This document shows, in pieces, positions 1 through 10,498 of a stretch of DNA of 64,000 nucleotides (the first letter of the stretch is position 1; each line of letters begins with the position of its first letter). Origin of the DNA: Pelistega sp. (GTDB taxonomy: Bacteria; Pseudomonadota; Gammaproteobacteria; Burkholderiales; Burkholderiaceae_B). The stretch is taken from NCBI GenBank assembly GCA_030538255.1, contig JAUNUI010000001.1, forward strand, positions 62,001-126,000, given 5' to 3'. The position numbers and the translations under genes are program-made. A model generated the notes under the pieces. The model saw nothing but the letters and a program-made list of their open reading frames with translations. It had not been told where the DNA came from and did not search any database.

Positions 1-1301
1 TCGCGGTTGCGGATGAATTAAGTACGCGCGGCTACTCTTTCTCGAATGCCTTGTCAGATTTCGCGAGCTTGCTTTCACAGATAGCGATTGAGCAGCGTCT
101 ACCCGGAACGATTAATGAAGCGGATCCTGCCTGTGCAGATATTCAACGTTTAGCGCAGCAGATTCATGCGGATACATTGCAATTGTTTTATAGCATAGCC
201 TTGCATAGCCGCGCTGAACTGGCCTTAGCACCTGATGAGTATACGGGGTTTATGATGGCAGGACTGCGTATGTTGTCCTTAATCTCCACGCCACAAGCGC
301 AAGCAGTACAAGCCGCACCGCATCAAGATATGGCGTCTCCAGGCGTCAGCTCAGAAAGTGCTGCGGAGCAAACGCATTCTCCAGTCGCTAATGAGAGCGA
401 TATGGCTGAAAAAAAAAGTCTTGAACACGACACTTTAACCCAAGCACATACGAGTCTTAGGTCACAAGAAAAGACTATTGCGCCCACAATAAATAGTGCT
501 AGTAAAGATCGCGATACGAGTCTGGTGCAGCCTTCCATGGCTGAGCAGCTCGCATCCCCTAAATCTGATGGGCAAGTCATTGCAGAGTCAAGACAAGGGG
601 CTGCATCAATAGAGCCCACAAGACCAATAGAGCCAGTGACACCGATTGAGCGTGTAGCGCCGATTGATCGTGTGGCCTCCACAGAATCAGTAAAGCCAAC
701 AAGGACAATAGAGTCAATAGATCCAGTAGCCTCACAAGCTGCATCAGAATCATTGGTGCCGACGATCGAAGATATCCCTCCTTGGGAAGACATTCCTGCG
801 CTTGCTATGCATGAAATTGCTGCTATCAATGAGGCAGAGCAGGGTGAGGCAGAGTTGTTAGTGCAGGATGAGGACCCGTCATGGGTGCCACTTGAGCGGG
901 AAGAGCAGGTCTATAGTTTGGCGCAAATGACGCCTGAACTTTGGGTCAGCCTAGTGCCTAGCTTACAACTAAGCGGTATGGTGGGTGAGTTGGCGCGACA
1001 TAGTGAGTGGGTAGGACTCGAAGGCAATACCATTCGTTTGCGTTTATTAGTACGCTTACCTGACAATCTGCAGGCACGGAATAATTTGACGACCCGCCTT
1101 ACTGAGTATTTTAAAACCATTATCAAGGTAAAATTTGAATTTGGCCAAACGGGTGATGCTACCTTGCATGCACAGGAACTGGCAGAGCAAGAGACACGCA
1201 TGGAGCAGGCAAAACAAGCGGTACAGTCGAGCCCCTTAGTGCAAGCCATCGTGCAAGAATTTGATGGACTAGTCGTGCCCGATAGTATTCAGCCTTACTA
1301 G
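1..1301 (+). CDS. dnaX: DNA polymerase III subunits gamma and tau, C-terminal part (5' end outside window)
   Basis: The reading frame is open from base 3, so the gene enters from the left. The first visible residues (ADELSTRGYSFSNAL) and the following helical stretch match the end of the clamp-loader collar domain of DnaX. Next comes a long Ser/Thr/Pro/Glu-rich linker (about nt 290-850), and then a compact C-terminal domain beginning near QMTPELWVSLVPSL, which in tau binds the polymerase alpha subunit. The product loads the sliding clamp and couples the replisome. The linker holds degenerate hexapeptide repeats of the type PIEPVT/PIERVA/PIDRVA (about nt 616-735). The neighbours ybaB and recR follow on the same strand, the usual dnaX-ybaB-recR order. 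Identification rests on both terminal domains and the context. The Walker motifs lie upstream of the window. Confidence 0.93.
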   Translation, partial: AVADELSTRGYSFSNALSDFASLLSQIAIEQRLPGTINEADPACADIQRLAQQIHADTLQLFYSIALHSRAELALAPDEYTGFMMAGLRMLSLISTPQAQAVQAAPHQDMASPGVSSESAAEQTHSPVANESDMAEKKSLEHDTLTQAHTSLRSQEKTIAPTINSASKDRDTSLVQPSMAEQLASPKSDGQVIAESRQGAASIEPTRPIEPVTPIERVAPIDRVASTESVKPTRTIESIDPVASQAASESLVPTIEDIPPWEDIPALAMHEIAAINEAEQGEAELLVQDEDPSWVPLEREEQVYSLAQMTPELWVSLVPSLQLSGMVGELARHSEWVGLEGNTIRLRLLVRLPDNLQARNNLTTRLTEYFKTIIKVKFEFGQTGDATLHAQELAEQETRMEQAKQAVQSSPLVQAIVQEFDGLVVPDSIQPY

Positions 1302-1447
1302 CATAAGCAAATTCGCTTGCTAAGGGCAGGTGAGTACGTGGTGCGCAGCGTATTAGCACAAATGGCTTACTATAAACATAAAGTTTGCGCTTGCATGTTT
1401 AATAGAGCAAGCGTTATAGATACATACTTTTTTTGAGGTTTATTATC

Positions 1448-1774
1448 ATGATGAAGAATCAATTGGCTGGCTTAATGAAGCAAGCTCAACAAATGCAAGA
1501 AAATATGAAAAAGGCGCAAGAGGCCCTAGCAGATATTACTGTTGAGGGCGTTGCGGGTGGTAATTTGGTTAGCGTTACGATGAACTGTCGCCATGACGTT
1601 AAACGTGTTCATATTGATGAGTCCTTATTAAGTGATGATAAAGATATGCTTGAGGACCTCGTGGCAGCGGCAATTAATGATGCCTTACGGAAAGTAGAGT
1701 CAACCTCACAAGAGAAAATGTCAGCGGTGACAGCAGGCATGCCTTTACCAGGCGGTATGAAATTCCCATTCTAA
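1448..1774 (+). CDS. ybaB: YbaB/EbfC family nucleoid-associated protein
   Basis: This 108-residue protein matches the YbaB/EbfC family over its whole length. It has the N-terminal helix [17 protein letters not shown], the VTMN...[11 protein letters not shown] strand region, the [14 protein letters not shown] helix and the C-terminal [10 protein letters not shown]. The family forms small dimers that bind DNA and is nearly always encoded between dnaX and recR, as here. The frame is open further upstream from a TTG at 1433, but I chose ATG 1448 because GAGGT at 1435-1439 is placed as its ribosome-binding site. ATG 1451 is also possible. It is probably cotranscribed with recR, which starts 41 bp downstream. 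Confidence 0.93.
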   Translation: MMKNQLAGLMKQAQQMQENMKKAQEALADITVEGVAGGNLVSVTMNCRHDVKRVHIDESLLSDDKDMLEDLVAAAINDALRKVESTSQEKMSAVTAGMPLPGGMKFPF

Positions 1775-1815
1775 GTCCACGCTGAGTTAAGCGGCTTATT
1801 TCATAAAACACGTCC

Positions 1816-2418
1816 ATGTCCGAGCAGTTGCCTGAACCTCTGAATGATTTAATCAATGCCTTGTGTAAACTACCTGGTGTTGGTAAACGCACGGCTCGAC
1901 GTATGGCCTATCATCTACTGCAATATGACAGACCTGCTGCCTTAAGTATCAGTCAGTCAATTCAAGATGCATTAGAACATCTGCGTCACTGTCGCATGTG
2001 TAATTCATTCACACAAGAAGAGCTCTGTGAGACGTGCTCGAATACCCGGCGCAATGCGAGTCAGTTGTGTATTGTTGAAACCGCTGCAGATTTAAATATG
2101 ATTGAGGCCAGTCATGGTTATGATGGCTTGTATTATGTGTTAATGGGGCGCTTAACACCTTTATCTGGTGTTGGACCTAAGGATTTAGGCTTTGAGCGCG
2201 TATTGCAACGTATCACTGAGCATCCAGTAGAAGAGGTGATTATTGCCACCAATTTTACGGCGGAAGGCGAAACAACTGCGCATTATCTTGGTGAGATGTT
2301 GCGCGGTCGTGATGTTAAGGTGAGTCGTATTGCGCGCGGTATCCCCAGTGGTAGTGAATTAGAATATGTGGACGCGGGTACGATTGCTTGGGCGCTGAAT
2401 GAGCGTCGCAGTAATTAA
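1816..2418 (+). CDS. recR: Recombination mediator protein RecR
   Basis: RecR acts with RecF and RecO to load RecA at single-strand gaps. The 200-residue length is typical. Visible features are the N-terminal helix-hairpin-helix (LCKLPGVGKRTARRMAYHLL), a zinc finger with Cys59, Cys62, Cys71 and Cys74, and the Toprim domain (LCIVETAADLNMIE, then ATNFTAEGETTAHYL), ending in the family-typical SGSELEYVDAGTIAWAL. It follows ybaB closely on the same strand, completing the dnaX-ybaB-recR unit. The start codon ATG 1816 gives the standard N-terminus. Confidence 0.96.
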   Translation: MSEQLPEPLNDLINALCKLPGVGKRTARRMAYHLLQYDRPAALSISQSIQDALEHLRHCRMCNSFTQEELCETCSNTRRNASQLCIVETAADLNMIEASHGYDGLYYVLMGRLTPLSGVGPKDLGFERVLQRITEHPVEEVIIATNFTAEGETTAHYLGEMLRGRDVKVSRIARGIPSGSELEYVDAGTIAWALNERRSN

Positions 2419-2559
2419 GCTGACTATTTTGCTTAATGGGTGGCGTAACATTTAACCGTATTTAAGGCCAATGAAAACTGGTGTCATTGCTTTAGATTCA
2501 GATTATTATGAGGCTGCTCTCTAAGTCTTAAATGCTACGCTAATTAAGCTCGGCTGTTG

Positions 2560-2597
2560 TGAGGTGCTGGCTTAAATTACCTAAACTCAGCGCCTCA
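2560..2597. terminator. Possible terminator hairpin between recR and tal
   Basis: TGAGGTGCTGG (2560-2570) can pair with TCAGCGCCTCA (2587-2597) through about 11 base pairs including wobble pairs. It lies between two convergent genes, 10 bp from the tal stop codon. There is no clear T tract on either side, so the terminator call is tentative. Confidence 0.35.
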
Positions 2598-2607
2598 TAA
2601 ATCAATA

Positions 2608-3570
2608 TTAAGCAGCTTGCTTGGCCTGCTCAATAATCGCATCCAATTTTTTCGCATCAGCAACGAAGGCTCGGATACCCTCAGCCAACTTCTCGCTACC
2701 CATTGCATCTTCATTTAATTCAAAACGAAATTGCGCTTCGTTCACGCTTTGTGCGGGAATATCTAGGCCTTGGCTTTCGCTTGCATTTAAAGACTGTTGT
2801 AGAGGGCCTGCGGTATCGCTTAAGTTTTGTAGTAACTCTGGGCTAATGGTGAGAAGGTCGCATCCTGCTAAGGCAATGATTTGACCGACATTGCGAAAGC
2901 TTGCACCCATAATTTCAGTCTTAATGCCGTGCTTTTTGTAGTAGTGAAAAATGCGAGACACCGACTGTACACCAGGGTCGTTCACACCTGAGTTAGCCGC
3001 TTCATCCCAGCTCGCGCCCGCCGCTTTCTTGTACCAGTCATAAATACGTCCAACAAATGGCGAAATTAATTGCACCTTGGCTTGTGCGCAAGCGATTGCT
3101 TGTGGCATAGAAAACAGTAGGGTCATATTACACTTGATCCCTTCTGCCTCAAGGATCTTAGCCGCTTCAATGCCTTCCCAAGTAGAGGCAATCTTAATCA
3201 ATACACGTTCACGTTCAATGTCTTCGGCTTGATATAACTGAATAAGTTGGCGGGCTCGCTCAACGGTGGCTGCCGTGTCAAATGAAAGACGAGCATCAAC
3301 CTCGGTAGAGACGCGTCCTGGCACGATGTCAAGAATGCGTAGGCCAAATTTAATTAAAAGATGGTCTAAAGTCTGAGCCGTATTGGCTTGCGGATTCTCG
3401 TGAATAGTTTCCAATAAAAGAGGGCGATATTGCTCTTTTTGGATGGCTTTTAAAATTAAGGAAGGGTTGGTGGTTGCGTCAGTAGGGCGATGCTCACGCA
3501 TACTTTCAAAATCACCCGTATCTGCAACGACGGTTGTAAATTGACGCAGACTATCTAATTGAGAACTCAT
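2608..3570 (-). CDS. tal: Transaldolase
   Basis: Transaldolase of the 320-residue TalB type moves a dihydroxyacetone unit between sugar phosphates in the non-oxidative pentose phosphate pathway, in the cytoplasm. Conserved residues are visible: Asp17, Asn35 in the [10 protein letters not shown] motif, the Schiff-base lysine Lys126 in [20 protein letters not shown], and [17 protein letters not shown]. The C-terminus is Lys/Ala-rich as usual. The gene stands alone on the minus strand between recR and an unrelated plus-strand gene, with a 625 bp AT-rich gap upstream that must hold its promoter. Confidence 0.96.
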   Translation of the reverse strand: MSSQLDSLRQFTTVVADTGDFESMREHRPTDATTNPSLILKAIQKEQYRPLLLETIHENPQANTAQTLDHLLIKFGLRILDIVPGRVSTEVDARLSFDTAATVERARQLIQLYQAEDIERERVLIKIASTWEGIEAAKILEAEGIKCNMTLLFSMPQAIACAQAKVQLISPFVGRIYDWYKKAAGASWDEAANSGVNDPGVQSVSRIFHYYKKHGIKTEIMGASFRNVGQIIALAGCDLLTISPELLQNLSDTAGPLQQSLNASESQGLDIPAQSVNEAQFRFELNEDAMGSEKLAEGIRAFVADAKKLDAIIEQAKQAA

Positions 3571-4195
3571 GTTATCTACCTAAAAATTACCCAGCAATAT
3601 ATGCAAAAAACCAAATGAATAACAACAGAGCGACAGTAAGTCATCTGTCATGGTATGGCTCTAGGAACCCCTAAAGCAAGAAATACAGCAAGCAATGCCG
3701 CAAGAAGTGCCGCAAGATGAAACAGAAAATAAAACACCAAAAAAAATAAATGCTGCAAAAAAAACAACAAATAAAGCAACAAAGAATATACTAGCAAAGC
3801 CACAATTAAATTGCCTTAATTTGTTTGAAAGAATGAAAACTTCTCGCTATCCTGTGCGTATTTCACACAATTTTTAAATCTTGATTGAATTTAGCAATAG
3901 TTGCTATTCTGCAAGAAAGTCGTAAAATGACAATTAAATGTAATAATAGATCAATAAAGATTTTAGGTAGGCTCTGGCGAGTGTTTTGGCTTGCAATAGC
4001 GCTGATTTATGAGGTAGTTGTAACAGCTGAAACAGATTGTGTAATATAAAAAAAGCAAATAAGCGCTTGTTACACAATAACTCTTTGGATTAATTTAAAC
4101 TAGCTAGTGCGATGGCTAGGTAATTTAAGGATTACGCCATTTTTTTATAGAACAATACTTTCGGCTTTTTTGCGATTGGATTAAGGTCATAAGGG
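3571..4195. other. 625 bp AT-rich intergenic region
   Basis: This is the gap between the divergent tal and the exported-protein gene at 4196. A 60-codon open frame at 3695-3877 (Lys- and Asn-rich) has no convincing ribosome-binding site or family resemblance and is probably not a gene. A short inverted repeat, AGCAA TAG TTGCT, lies near 3894-3906. A weak promoter-like pair (TTGATT, 18 bp, TATTCT) surrounds it. No RNA gene or mobile element is recognisable. Confidence 0.5.
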
Positions 4196-5098
4196 ATGCT
4201 GCAACTGAAAAACGGCTTACTTGCTTTATTCTTGCTGTTGCAATTACAACATGCGCAGGCTCAAACTGGAGCTGATGCTGCCTTACGCATCGGTTTTACG
4301 AGTTTGCAGCAAGAGTTGAGTATAAATCCGTGTCTAAGTGATAGAGTGGTTGCTGACCTATATGGTCCAGCCGCGATTCCTGTTGCCGAACAAGAACGCA
4401 AGAAATGGCCCAATAATCTGTGTCAAAATCCCCTTACTGTACAGGCTTTAGCGAATTGGCATTTTAGTAGTAGTGCCTTGCTAGCCAATACTGAGCGACC
4501 AGTGGTGATTGCTAATCTCATTCGAGAGCGCAATAAAATTCTGGCTGACTGCTCCTCGGTATCATGCATTAGTCAACAATTGCCACGCATGCTCGAGTGG
4601 GCGCGAATTAATCTTGATCGCACGCCGATTGCTACCGCAGAAAATCGACCGGTGTCCGTCATCAGTAAACCGCTCTCACACCCGAAAATTTCTTTACGTG
4701 GCCTGCAGCTCCCCTTGGATCAGCAAGCTAAGGTCTGTCCTGGGGGTGAAGAGAGTTTAGAGTTTTATACGACAAGTATTTTGGTGCCTGGCGCAGCATT
4801 AGCGGTAGCGCGTTGTGCGCATCAGGGAAAAGCCAGTATGTGGTTGCTTGAGAAAGATGCTAAAACATCAGCTTGGAAAACCATATTGTTTTCACCAGAT
4901 GATGATGGTTTCTTCATTTTGCCGAATACCCGTGAAGAACATCCAACCTTATTCCTCAAAAAACGTGTGCCTGCAGGTGAGCTCATTACGGTGTATGAGT
5001 TTAATGGCAATACCCGTTATCAACGCAAAATAAGTTTTGTGGTCAGCCCTGATGAGTTTGGCATGTTGCATGCCTTTGATCTGAGCTTTATACCTTAA
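4196..5098 (+). CDS. Putative exported protein of unknown function
   Basis: I do not recognise this 300-residue protein. It begins with a convincing signal peptide (LLALFLLLQLQHAQA, cleavage probably after AQA near residue 22), so it should be periplasmic or secreted. The mature part has several cysteines (in INPCLS, NNLCQN and the DCSSVSC cluster, later VCPGG and ARCAH) that could form disulphides. The central region includes LIRERNKILADCSS, loosely reminiscent of the small cysteine-containing domain of LprI/DUF1311-like proteins, but this is too weak for an assignment. The C-terminal half looks beta-rich. An AAGG ribosome-binding site sits 9 bp before ATG 4196. It is monocistronic, between tal and carA. 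Confidence 0.8.
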   Translation: MLQLKNGLLALFLLLQLQHAQAQTGADAALRIGFTSLQQELSINPCLSDRVVADLYGPAAIPVAEQERKKWPNNLCQNPLTVQALANWHFSSSALLANTERPVVIANLIRERNKILADCSSVSCISQQLPRMLEWARINLDRTPIATAENRPVSVISKPLSHPKISLRGLQLPLDQQAKVCPGGEESLEFYTTSILVPGAALAVARCAHQGKASMWLLEKDAKTSAWKTILFSPDDDGFFILPNTREEHPTLFLKKRVPAGELITVYEFNGNTRYQRKISFVVSPDEFGMLHAFDLSFIP

Positions 5099-5192
5099 TT
5101 TTTTTTGAGCTAAGGCGCGTATTTACACGATAAGGGCACAGAAAAAAGTATAATCAGAAGGTTTATTTATTGATTATGACTTTTGGGGTCCT

Positions 5193-6344
5193 ATGGCGTT
5201 ATCCTCACAAATCCTTGGAAATAAAGCAGAATTTCCAACGGCAATTTTAGCCCTAGCTGATGGTACTGTATTTCGTGGTATTTCTATTGGTGCTAGTGGT
5301 CACACTACTGCTGAACTTGTTTTCAACACATCAATGACTGGGTATCAAGAAATTCTGACTGATCCTAGCTACACACAACAAATCGTTACTTTAACGTATC
5401 CTCATATCGGTAACACGGGTATTAACCCTGAAGATATCGAATCTTCTAAAATCGGTGTTTCTGGCTTGGTAATCCGTAATTGCCCAAGCCGTATTTCTAA
5501 TTTCCGAGCCACCAAGACCTTACCAGAGTATTTACAAGAGAACGGTATCGTGGCGATTGCTGAGATTGATACTCGTAAGCTCACGCGTATTCTACGTGAA
5601 GGCGGCGCTCAAGGTGCTTGTATCTTAGTGGGCGACGATGAGACCAAGGCAATTGAGCTTGCTAAAGCGTATCCAGGTATGGAAGGTCAAGATTTGGCCA
5701 GTGCAGTAAGCACGAAAGAGCTTGTGCAATGGCAGCAAGGTGCTTGGAAATTAGGCCAAGGATACAGCCAAGCAGAGGGTGGTCAATATCATGTTGTAGC
5801 ATATGACTTCGGCGTTAAGTATAATATTTTACGTTTGCTCGCAGAGCGTAATTGCAAAGTTACTCTCGTGCCTGCGAAAACTTCAGTTGAGGAAGCCTTA
5901 GCCTTAAATCCGGATGGTATTTTCTTATCAAATGGCCCTGGCGACCCAAGCGCTGTTGACTACGCCATTGAGAACACTAAAGCCTTTTTAGAAAAACAAA
6001 TTCCTATTTTTGGTATTTGCTTAGGCTATCAAATCCTCGGTTTAGCGGTTAATGCGAAGACCGTCAAAATGAAAACAGGCCACCATGGTGCTAACCATCC
6101 TGTTAAGGACCTACAAAATGGCCGCGTCTATATTACAAGTCAGAATCATGGCTTTGCAGTAGATGCAGAAACCTTACCTGCGAATGCACGTGCGACACAT
6201 ATCTCGCTATTTGATGGCACCTTACAAGGTTTTGAGTTGACGGATCGTTCTGCATTCGGCTTCCAGGGACACCCTGAAGAGAGCCCAGGACCTCACGATA
6301 TTAACGAGTTATTTGACAAATTTATCAGCCACATGGCGAAGTAG
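5193..6344 (+). CDS. carA: Carbamoyl-phosphate synthase small subunit (glutaminase)
   Basis: CarA hydrolyses glutamine and passes ammonia to CarB for carbamoyl-phosphate synthesis, feeding pyrimidine and arginine biosynthesis. At 383 residues it has normal length. The N-terminal CPSase domain contains [20 protein letters not shown]. The C-terminal class I amidotransferase domain carries NGPGDPSAV, the nucleophile Cys276 in [13 protein letters not shown], and the His360/Glu362 pair in GHPEESPGP. carB starts 6 bp after its stop, so the two are one operon. A TATAAT-like hexamer about 45 bp upstream (near 5149) could be its -10 box, without a clear -35. Confidence 0.97.
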   Translation: MALSSQILGNKAEFPTAILALADGTVFRGISIGASGHTTAELVFNTSMTGYQEILTDPSYTQQIVTLTYPHIGNTGINPEDIESSKIGVSGLVIRNCPSRISNFRATKTLPEYLQENGIVAIAEIDTRKLTRILREGGAQGACILVGDDETKAIELAKAYPGMEGQDLASAVSTKELVQWQQGAWKLGQGYSQAEGGQYHVVAYDFGVKYNILRLLAERNCKVTLVPAKTSVEEALALNPDGIFLSNGPGDPSAVDYAIENTKAFLEKQIPIFGICLGYQILGLAVNAKTVKMKTGHHGANHPVKDLQNGRVYITSQNHGFAVDAETLPANARATHISLFDGTLQGFELTDRSAFGFQGHPEESPGPHDINELFDKFISHMAK

Positions 6345-6350
6345 AAAATT

Positions 6351-9300
6351 ATGGCTAAGCGTACCGACATAAAAAGTATTTTAATCATTGGGGCCGGTCC
6401 CATCATTATTGGTCAAGCATGTGAGTTTGACTATTCTGGCGCCCAAGCATGTAAAGCTCTGAAAGCAGAGGGCTATCGCACTATTCTCGTGAATAGTAAT
6501 CCAGCGACCATCATGACGGACCCCGAGACTGCTGATGTGACCTATATTGAACCAATTACTTGGCAAGCTGTTGAGCGGATCATTGAAGCAGAGAAACCTG
6601 ATGCCTTATTAGCCACTATGGGCGGTCAAACCGCACTAAACTGTGCGCTTGATTTGGCGCGTCATGGCGTGTTGGCTAAGCACAATGTTGAACTCATTGG
6701 TGCCAACGAGAAGGCTATTGAGAAAGCCGAAGATCGCTTGAAATTTAAAGATGCCATGACCGCGATTGGTCTAGAATCTGCCAAGTCTGGTGTGGCGCAC
6801 TCGATGGAAGAAGCCTGGGCAGTGCAACAAAAGATCGCTTCTGAAATTGGCACTGCTGGTTTCCCAGTGGTAATTCGTCCTAGCTTTACCTTGGGTGGTA
6901 CAGGCGGTGGTATTGCCTATAACCCTGAAGAATTTGAAACTATCTGCCGTCGTGGTCTTGAAGCCTCACCAACCAATGAGCTCTTAATTGAAGAGTCGCT
7001 CTTAGGTTGGAAAGAGTATGAGATGGAAGTGGTGCGCGATAAGGCTGATAACTGCATTATCGTCTGCTCAATTGAAAATTTAGACCCCATGGGCGTGCAT
7101 ACCGGTGACTCAATCACGGTAGCGCCTGCCCAAACAATGACCGATAAAGAATACCAAATTATGCGTAACGCCTCGATTGCGGTGTTGCGTGAGATTGGTG
7201 TGGATACCGGTGGCTCTAACGTGCAGTTTGCGGTGAATCCCGATAACGGTCGTATGATTGTGATTGAGATGAACCCACGTGTATCGCGTTCTTCTGCGCT
7301 GGCCTCGAAAGCAACCGGCTTCCCGATTGCGAAGATTGCTGCGCGCTTAGCCGTAGGTTACACCTTAGATGAACTGCAAAATGAAATCACTGGTGGTGCA
7401 ACCCCAGCTTCGTTCGAACCCACCATTGATTATGTGGTCACGAAGATTCCACGCTTTGCTTTTGAAAAATTCCCACTCGCTGATTCACGCCTGACTACCC
7501 AGATGAAATCAGTGGGCGAAGTCATGGCCATGGGTCGCACCTTCAAAGAATCTTTCCAAAAGGCACTACGCGGTCTTGAGGTGGGTGTTGATGGTTTAAA
7601 CCAGAAAACTATTGATCGTGAGACACTACAAGTTGAGTTGGCTGAGCCTGGCCCAGAGCGTATCTGGTACGTTGGCGATGCGTTTGATAAGGGTTTCACA
7701 CTTGATGAAGTGCACCAACTGACCAAAATCGATCCTTGGTTCTTGCAACAAATTAAAGAAATTGTTGATGTTGAATTAGCCCTTGAGCAGAAGACTTTAG
7801 CGGACTTAGATGCCGATACCTTACGTGCCATTAAACGCGATGGTTTCTCTGATCGCCGCTTAGCCTATTTATTGGATACCTCAGAGTCTGAGGTACGTAA
7901 AGTGCGCCACGGTTTTGGTATTCGTCCAGTGTATAAGCGTGTAGATACTTGTGCGGCTGAGTTTGCCACGAATACCGCGTATATGTACTCAAGCTATGAA
8001 GAGGAGTGCGAGGCACGACCTACCGATAAGAAGAAAATTATCGTCTTGGGTGGTGGCCCTAACCGTATTGGTCAAGGTATTGAGTTTGACTACTGCTGCG
8101 TTCATGCGGCGCTAGCCTTGCGTGAAGATGGTTATGAAACCATTATGGTGAACTGTAACCCTGAGACGGTATCTACCGACTACGATACGTCGGACCGTTT
8201 ATACTTTGAGCCTTTAACACTTGAAGATGTGTTAGAGATAGTTCACGTTGAGAAACCTGTGGGCATGATTGTTCAGTATGGTGGTCAGACACCACTGAAA
8301 TTAGCGCGTGCACTTGAGGCTAATGGTGTGCCGATTATTGGTACAAGCCCAGAGTCAATTGACATCGCTGAGGACCGTGAGCGTTTCCAGAAGCTGCTGC
8401 ATAAATTAGACTTGAAGCAGCCGCCTAACCGCACAGCCCGTACTGAGGCTGAAGCGATTGCCCATGCTGAAGATATTGGTTACCCATTGGTTGTGCGTCC
8501 TAGCTATGTGTTAGGTGGTCGCGCCATGGAAATCGTGCATGAGCAAGCTGACTTAGAGCGTTATATGCGCGAAGCCGTTAAGGTCAGCAATGATTCGCCT
8601 GTATTGCTCGATCGCTTCCTTAACAATGCCACCGAAGTGGATGTGGATTGTATTGCTGACGGTGAAGTCGTATTTATCGGTGGTGTCATGGAGCATATTG
8701 AACAAGCGGGTGTTCACTCTGGTGACTCGGCATGTAGCCTACCTCCTTATTCTTTATCGGCCGAAGTGATTGAAGAAATTAAGCGTCAGACATGTGTGAT
8801 GGCTAAGGCCTTGAACGTGAAAGGCTTAATGAACGTACAATTTGCGATTCAAGATGATGAGGTATATGTGCTGGAAGTTAACCCACGTGCATCACGTACC
8901 GTGCCTTATGTGTCTAAAGCGACTGGCTTACAATTAGCTAAGATTGCTGCGCGTGCTATGGCTGGTCGTACATTAGCTGAGCAAGGCGTTGAAAAAGAAG
9001 TCGTGCCAAGCTACTACTGTGTGAAAGAAGCAGTGTTCCCATTTGTGAAATTCCCAGGTGTGGATACCATTCTTGGCCCAGAGATGAAGTCAACGGGTGA
9101 AGTCATGGGTGTTGGTGAAACCTTCGGTGAGGCATTTGTCAAATCTCAAATGGCCGCGAGCGCACCGATGCCAGAGTCAGGTTTAGTCTTTATTAGCGTA
9201 AAAAACCAAGACAAAGAAAAAACCATCCCAGTGGCTCAAGGCTTAGTCAAGCTTGGCTTTACCATTGCTGCAACTCGTGGCACAGCAGCTGCCCTGAAAG

Positions 9301-9590
9301 AAGCAGGTATTCCTGTGCAAGTAGTCAATAAAGTGACTGAAGGTCGTCCACATATTGTGGATATGCTGAAGAACGGTGAGGTAAGCTTAGTGGTGAATAC
9401 TGTTGATGAGCGTCGCAATGCGATTAACGACTCACGCGCCATTCGTACCCATGCCTTAGCGGGCCGCGTCACGTTCTATACGACTATTGCGGGTGCGCGT
9501 GCAGCGGTTGAGGGTATGCAATACCTACGTGATTCTGATGGCCTTCGTGTTTACCCACTACAAGACTTGCACAAGAAATTGGCTGGTTAA
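6351..9590 (+). CDS. carB: Carbamoyl-phosphate synthase large subunit
   Basis: CarB makes carbamoyl phosphate from bicarbonate, ammonia and two ATP. The 1079-residue protein shows the duplicated ATP-grasp architecture. The first half starts with [20 protein letters not shown] and the second with [20 protein letters not shown], each followed by the glycine-rich and [17 protein letters not shown] metal-binding motifs. A C-terminal methylglyoxal-synthase-like allosteric domain (from about residue 940) ends the protein. It is cotranscribed with carA and followed by a strong terminator at 9681. No anomalies were seen. Confidence 0.98.
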   Translation: MAKRTDIKSILIIGAGPIIIGQACEFDYSGAQACKALKAEGYRTILVNSNPATIMTDPETADVTYIEPITWQAVERIIEAEKPDALLATMGGQTALNCALDLARHGVLAKHNVELIGANEKAIEKAEDRLKFKDAMTAIGLESAKSGVAHSMEEAWAVQQKIASEIGTAGFPVVIRPSFTLGGTGGGIAYNPEEFETICRRGLEASPTNELLIEESLLGWKEYEMEVVRDKADNCIIVCSIENLDPMGVHTGDSITVAPAQTMTDKEYQIMRNASIAVLREIGVDTGGSNVQFAVNPDNGRMIVIEMNPRVSRSSALASKATGFPIAKIAARLAVGYTLDELQNEITGGATPASFEPTIDYVVTKIPRFAFEKFPLADSRLTTQMKSVGEVMAMGRTFKESFQKALRGLEVGVDGLNQKTIDRETLQVELAEPGPERIWYVGDAFDKGFTLDEVHQLTKIDPWFLQQIKEIVDVELALEQKTLADLDADTLRAIKRDGFSDRRLAYLLDTSESEVRKVRHGFGIRPVYKRVDTCAAEFATNTAYMYSSYEEECEARPTDKKKIIVLGGGPNRIGQGIEFDYCCVHAALALREDGYETIMVNCNPETVSTDYDTSDRLYFEPLTLEDVLEIVHVEKPVGMIVQYGGQTPLKLARALEANGVPIIGTSPESIDIAEDRERFQKLLHKLDLKQPPNRTARTEAEAIAHAEDIGYPLVVRPSYVLGGRAMEIVHEQADLERYMREAVKVSNDSPVLLDRFLNNATEVDVDCIADGEVVFIGGVMEHIEQAGVHSGDSACSLPPYSLSAEVIEEIKRQTCVMAKALNVKGLMNVQFAIQDDEVYVLEVNPRASRTVPYVSKATGLQLAKIAARAMAGRTLAEQGVEKEVVPSYYCVKEAVFPFVKFPGVDTILGPEMKSTGEVMGVGETFGEAFVKSQMAASAPMPESGLVFISVKNQDKEKTIPVAQGLVKLGFTIAATRGTAAALKEAGIPVQVVNKVTEGRPHIVDMLKNGEVSLVVNTVDERRNAINDSRAIRTHALAGRVTFYTTIAGARAAVEGMQYLRDSDGLRVYPLQDLHKKLAG

Positions 9591-9680
9591 GGCTTGATGT
9601 TACTGACTTGGCTGCCGTGCTTAGGGAATATAGTTTGACTTAAGCTTAGTACGTGCCCAAGAAGTGTTTTCATTAAGTAT

Positions 9681-9719
9681 AAAATGCACTTAAGAATTAT
9701 TCTTAAGTGCATTTTTTTT
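9681..9719 (+). terminator. Intrinsic terminator of carAB
   Basis: A near-perfect 16 bp inverted repeat (AAATGCACTTAAGAAT pairing with ATTCTTAAGTGCATTT) is followed directly by a run of eight T. It lies 90 bp after the carB stop codon. Confidence 0.85.
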
Positions 9720-9826
9720 GATGCTTATCATGAAAGAGATATAAAGCATGGGGTGGTGTTTTTTGTGTGCTGGGAAATTGATGTACAATCAAGGAGTGCT
9801 TATGAGACCTTAGCCAAGCTATTAAA

Positions 9827-9899
9827 CTTTAAAGCGTTATTTAACCTTAAGGCGTCATTTAACCTTTAGGCCTCATTTAACGTCATGATGTCATTTGAT
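9827..9899. repeat. Degenerate 18-19 bp tandem repeat, four units
   Basis: The units are CTTTAAAGCGTTATTTAAC, CTTAAGGCGTCATTTAAC, CTTTAGGCCTCATTTAAC and a more diverged GTCATGATGTCATTTGAT. They lie in the 426 bp gap between carB and the bacterioferritin gene, which otherwise holds only the carAB terminator and no convincing gene. Confidence 0.6.
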
Positions 9900-10016
9900 A
9901 GCGTTGTTTTGGCTAATCTTTGCTTGCTTAGTGTCTACTTACTCTGATCTTTATCTCGGTAAGTCATGCTTCTAAGGTCTCTGTTTTAAACTACTATTTT
10001 CTCAAAAGGATTCGAC

Positions 10017-10484
10017 ATGAAAGGCAGCCAGAAAGTTATTGAATATTTAAACTTTTTAATTGCTGGTGAGTTAGCCGCTCGCGATCAATATTTTATTCAT
10101 TCGCGTATGTACTCTGAATGGGGTTTTACCAAGCTGTTTGATCGTCTACACCATGAGATGGAAGAAGAAACACAACATGCGGACGATATGATTCGTCGTG
10201 TGCTGCTGCTTGAAGGTACACCAAACATGAAACCTGAAGCATTGAATATTGGTGCTGATGTGCCTTCAATGTTGCAAGCCGATTTGGACTTAGAGTTAAC
10301 GGTTCGCGATCATCTCAAAAAAGGTATTGCCTTATGCGAAGAAGAGCGCGACTTTGTGACGCGCGATATCTTGGTCGCACAACTGCAAGATACTGAAGAA
10401 GATCATGCCCATTGGTTAGAGAAGCAATTGCGTTTAATTAAAACAATCGGCTTAGAAAATTACTTGCAATCGCAAGTCTCCTGA
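10017..10484 (+). CDS. bfr: Bacterioferritin-family iron-storage protein lacking the haem-ligand methionine
   Basis: This 155-residue protein is of the bacterioferritin family, which oxidises Fe(II) and stores iron in a 24-subunit cytoplasmic shell. All di-iron ferroxidase ligands can be placed by alignment with E. coli Bfr: Glu18, Glu51, His54, Glu93, Glu127 and His130. The residue corresponding to haem ligand Met52 is Thr52 (EETQHAD), so subunits of this type should not bind haem in the usual two-fold site. The N-terminal [19 protein letters not shown] and C-terminal ENYLQSQ are family-typical. It stands 15 bp upstream of a dehydrogenase gene on the same strand. The fur gene is also in this window, but I did not find a clear Fur box here. 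Confidence 0.88.
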   Translation: MKGSQKVIEYLNFLIAGELAARDQYFIHSRMYSEWGFTKLFDRLHHEMEEETQHADDMIRRVLLLEGTPNMKPEALNIGADVPSMLQADLDLELTVRDHLKKGIALCEEERDFVTRDILVAQLQDTEEDHAHWLEKQLRLIKTIGLENYLQSQVS

Positions 10485-10498
10485 GCGGAATAAGTCGA

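Noticed and set aside
323..829. 168-codon minus-strand frame inside dnaX
   Set aside because: Antisense to the repetitive tau linker; its residues are an artefact of the repeats on the other strand.
3695..3877. 60-codon open frame, Lys/Asn-rich
   Set aside because: No good ribosome-binding site, no family resemblance and composition equal to the surrounding AT-rich gap.
9684..9869. 61-codon open frame after carB
   Set aside because: It starts inside the carAB terminator hairpin and runs into a tandem repeat array.
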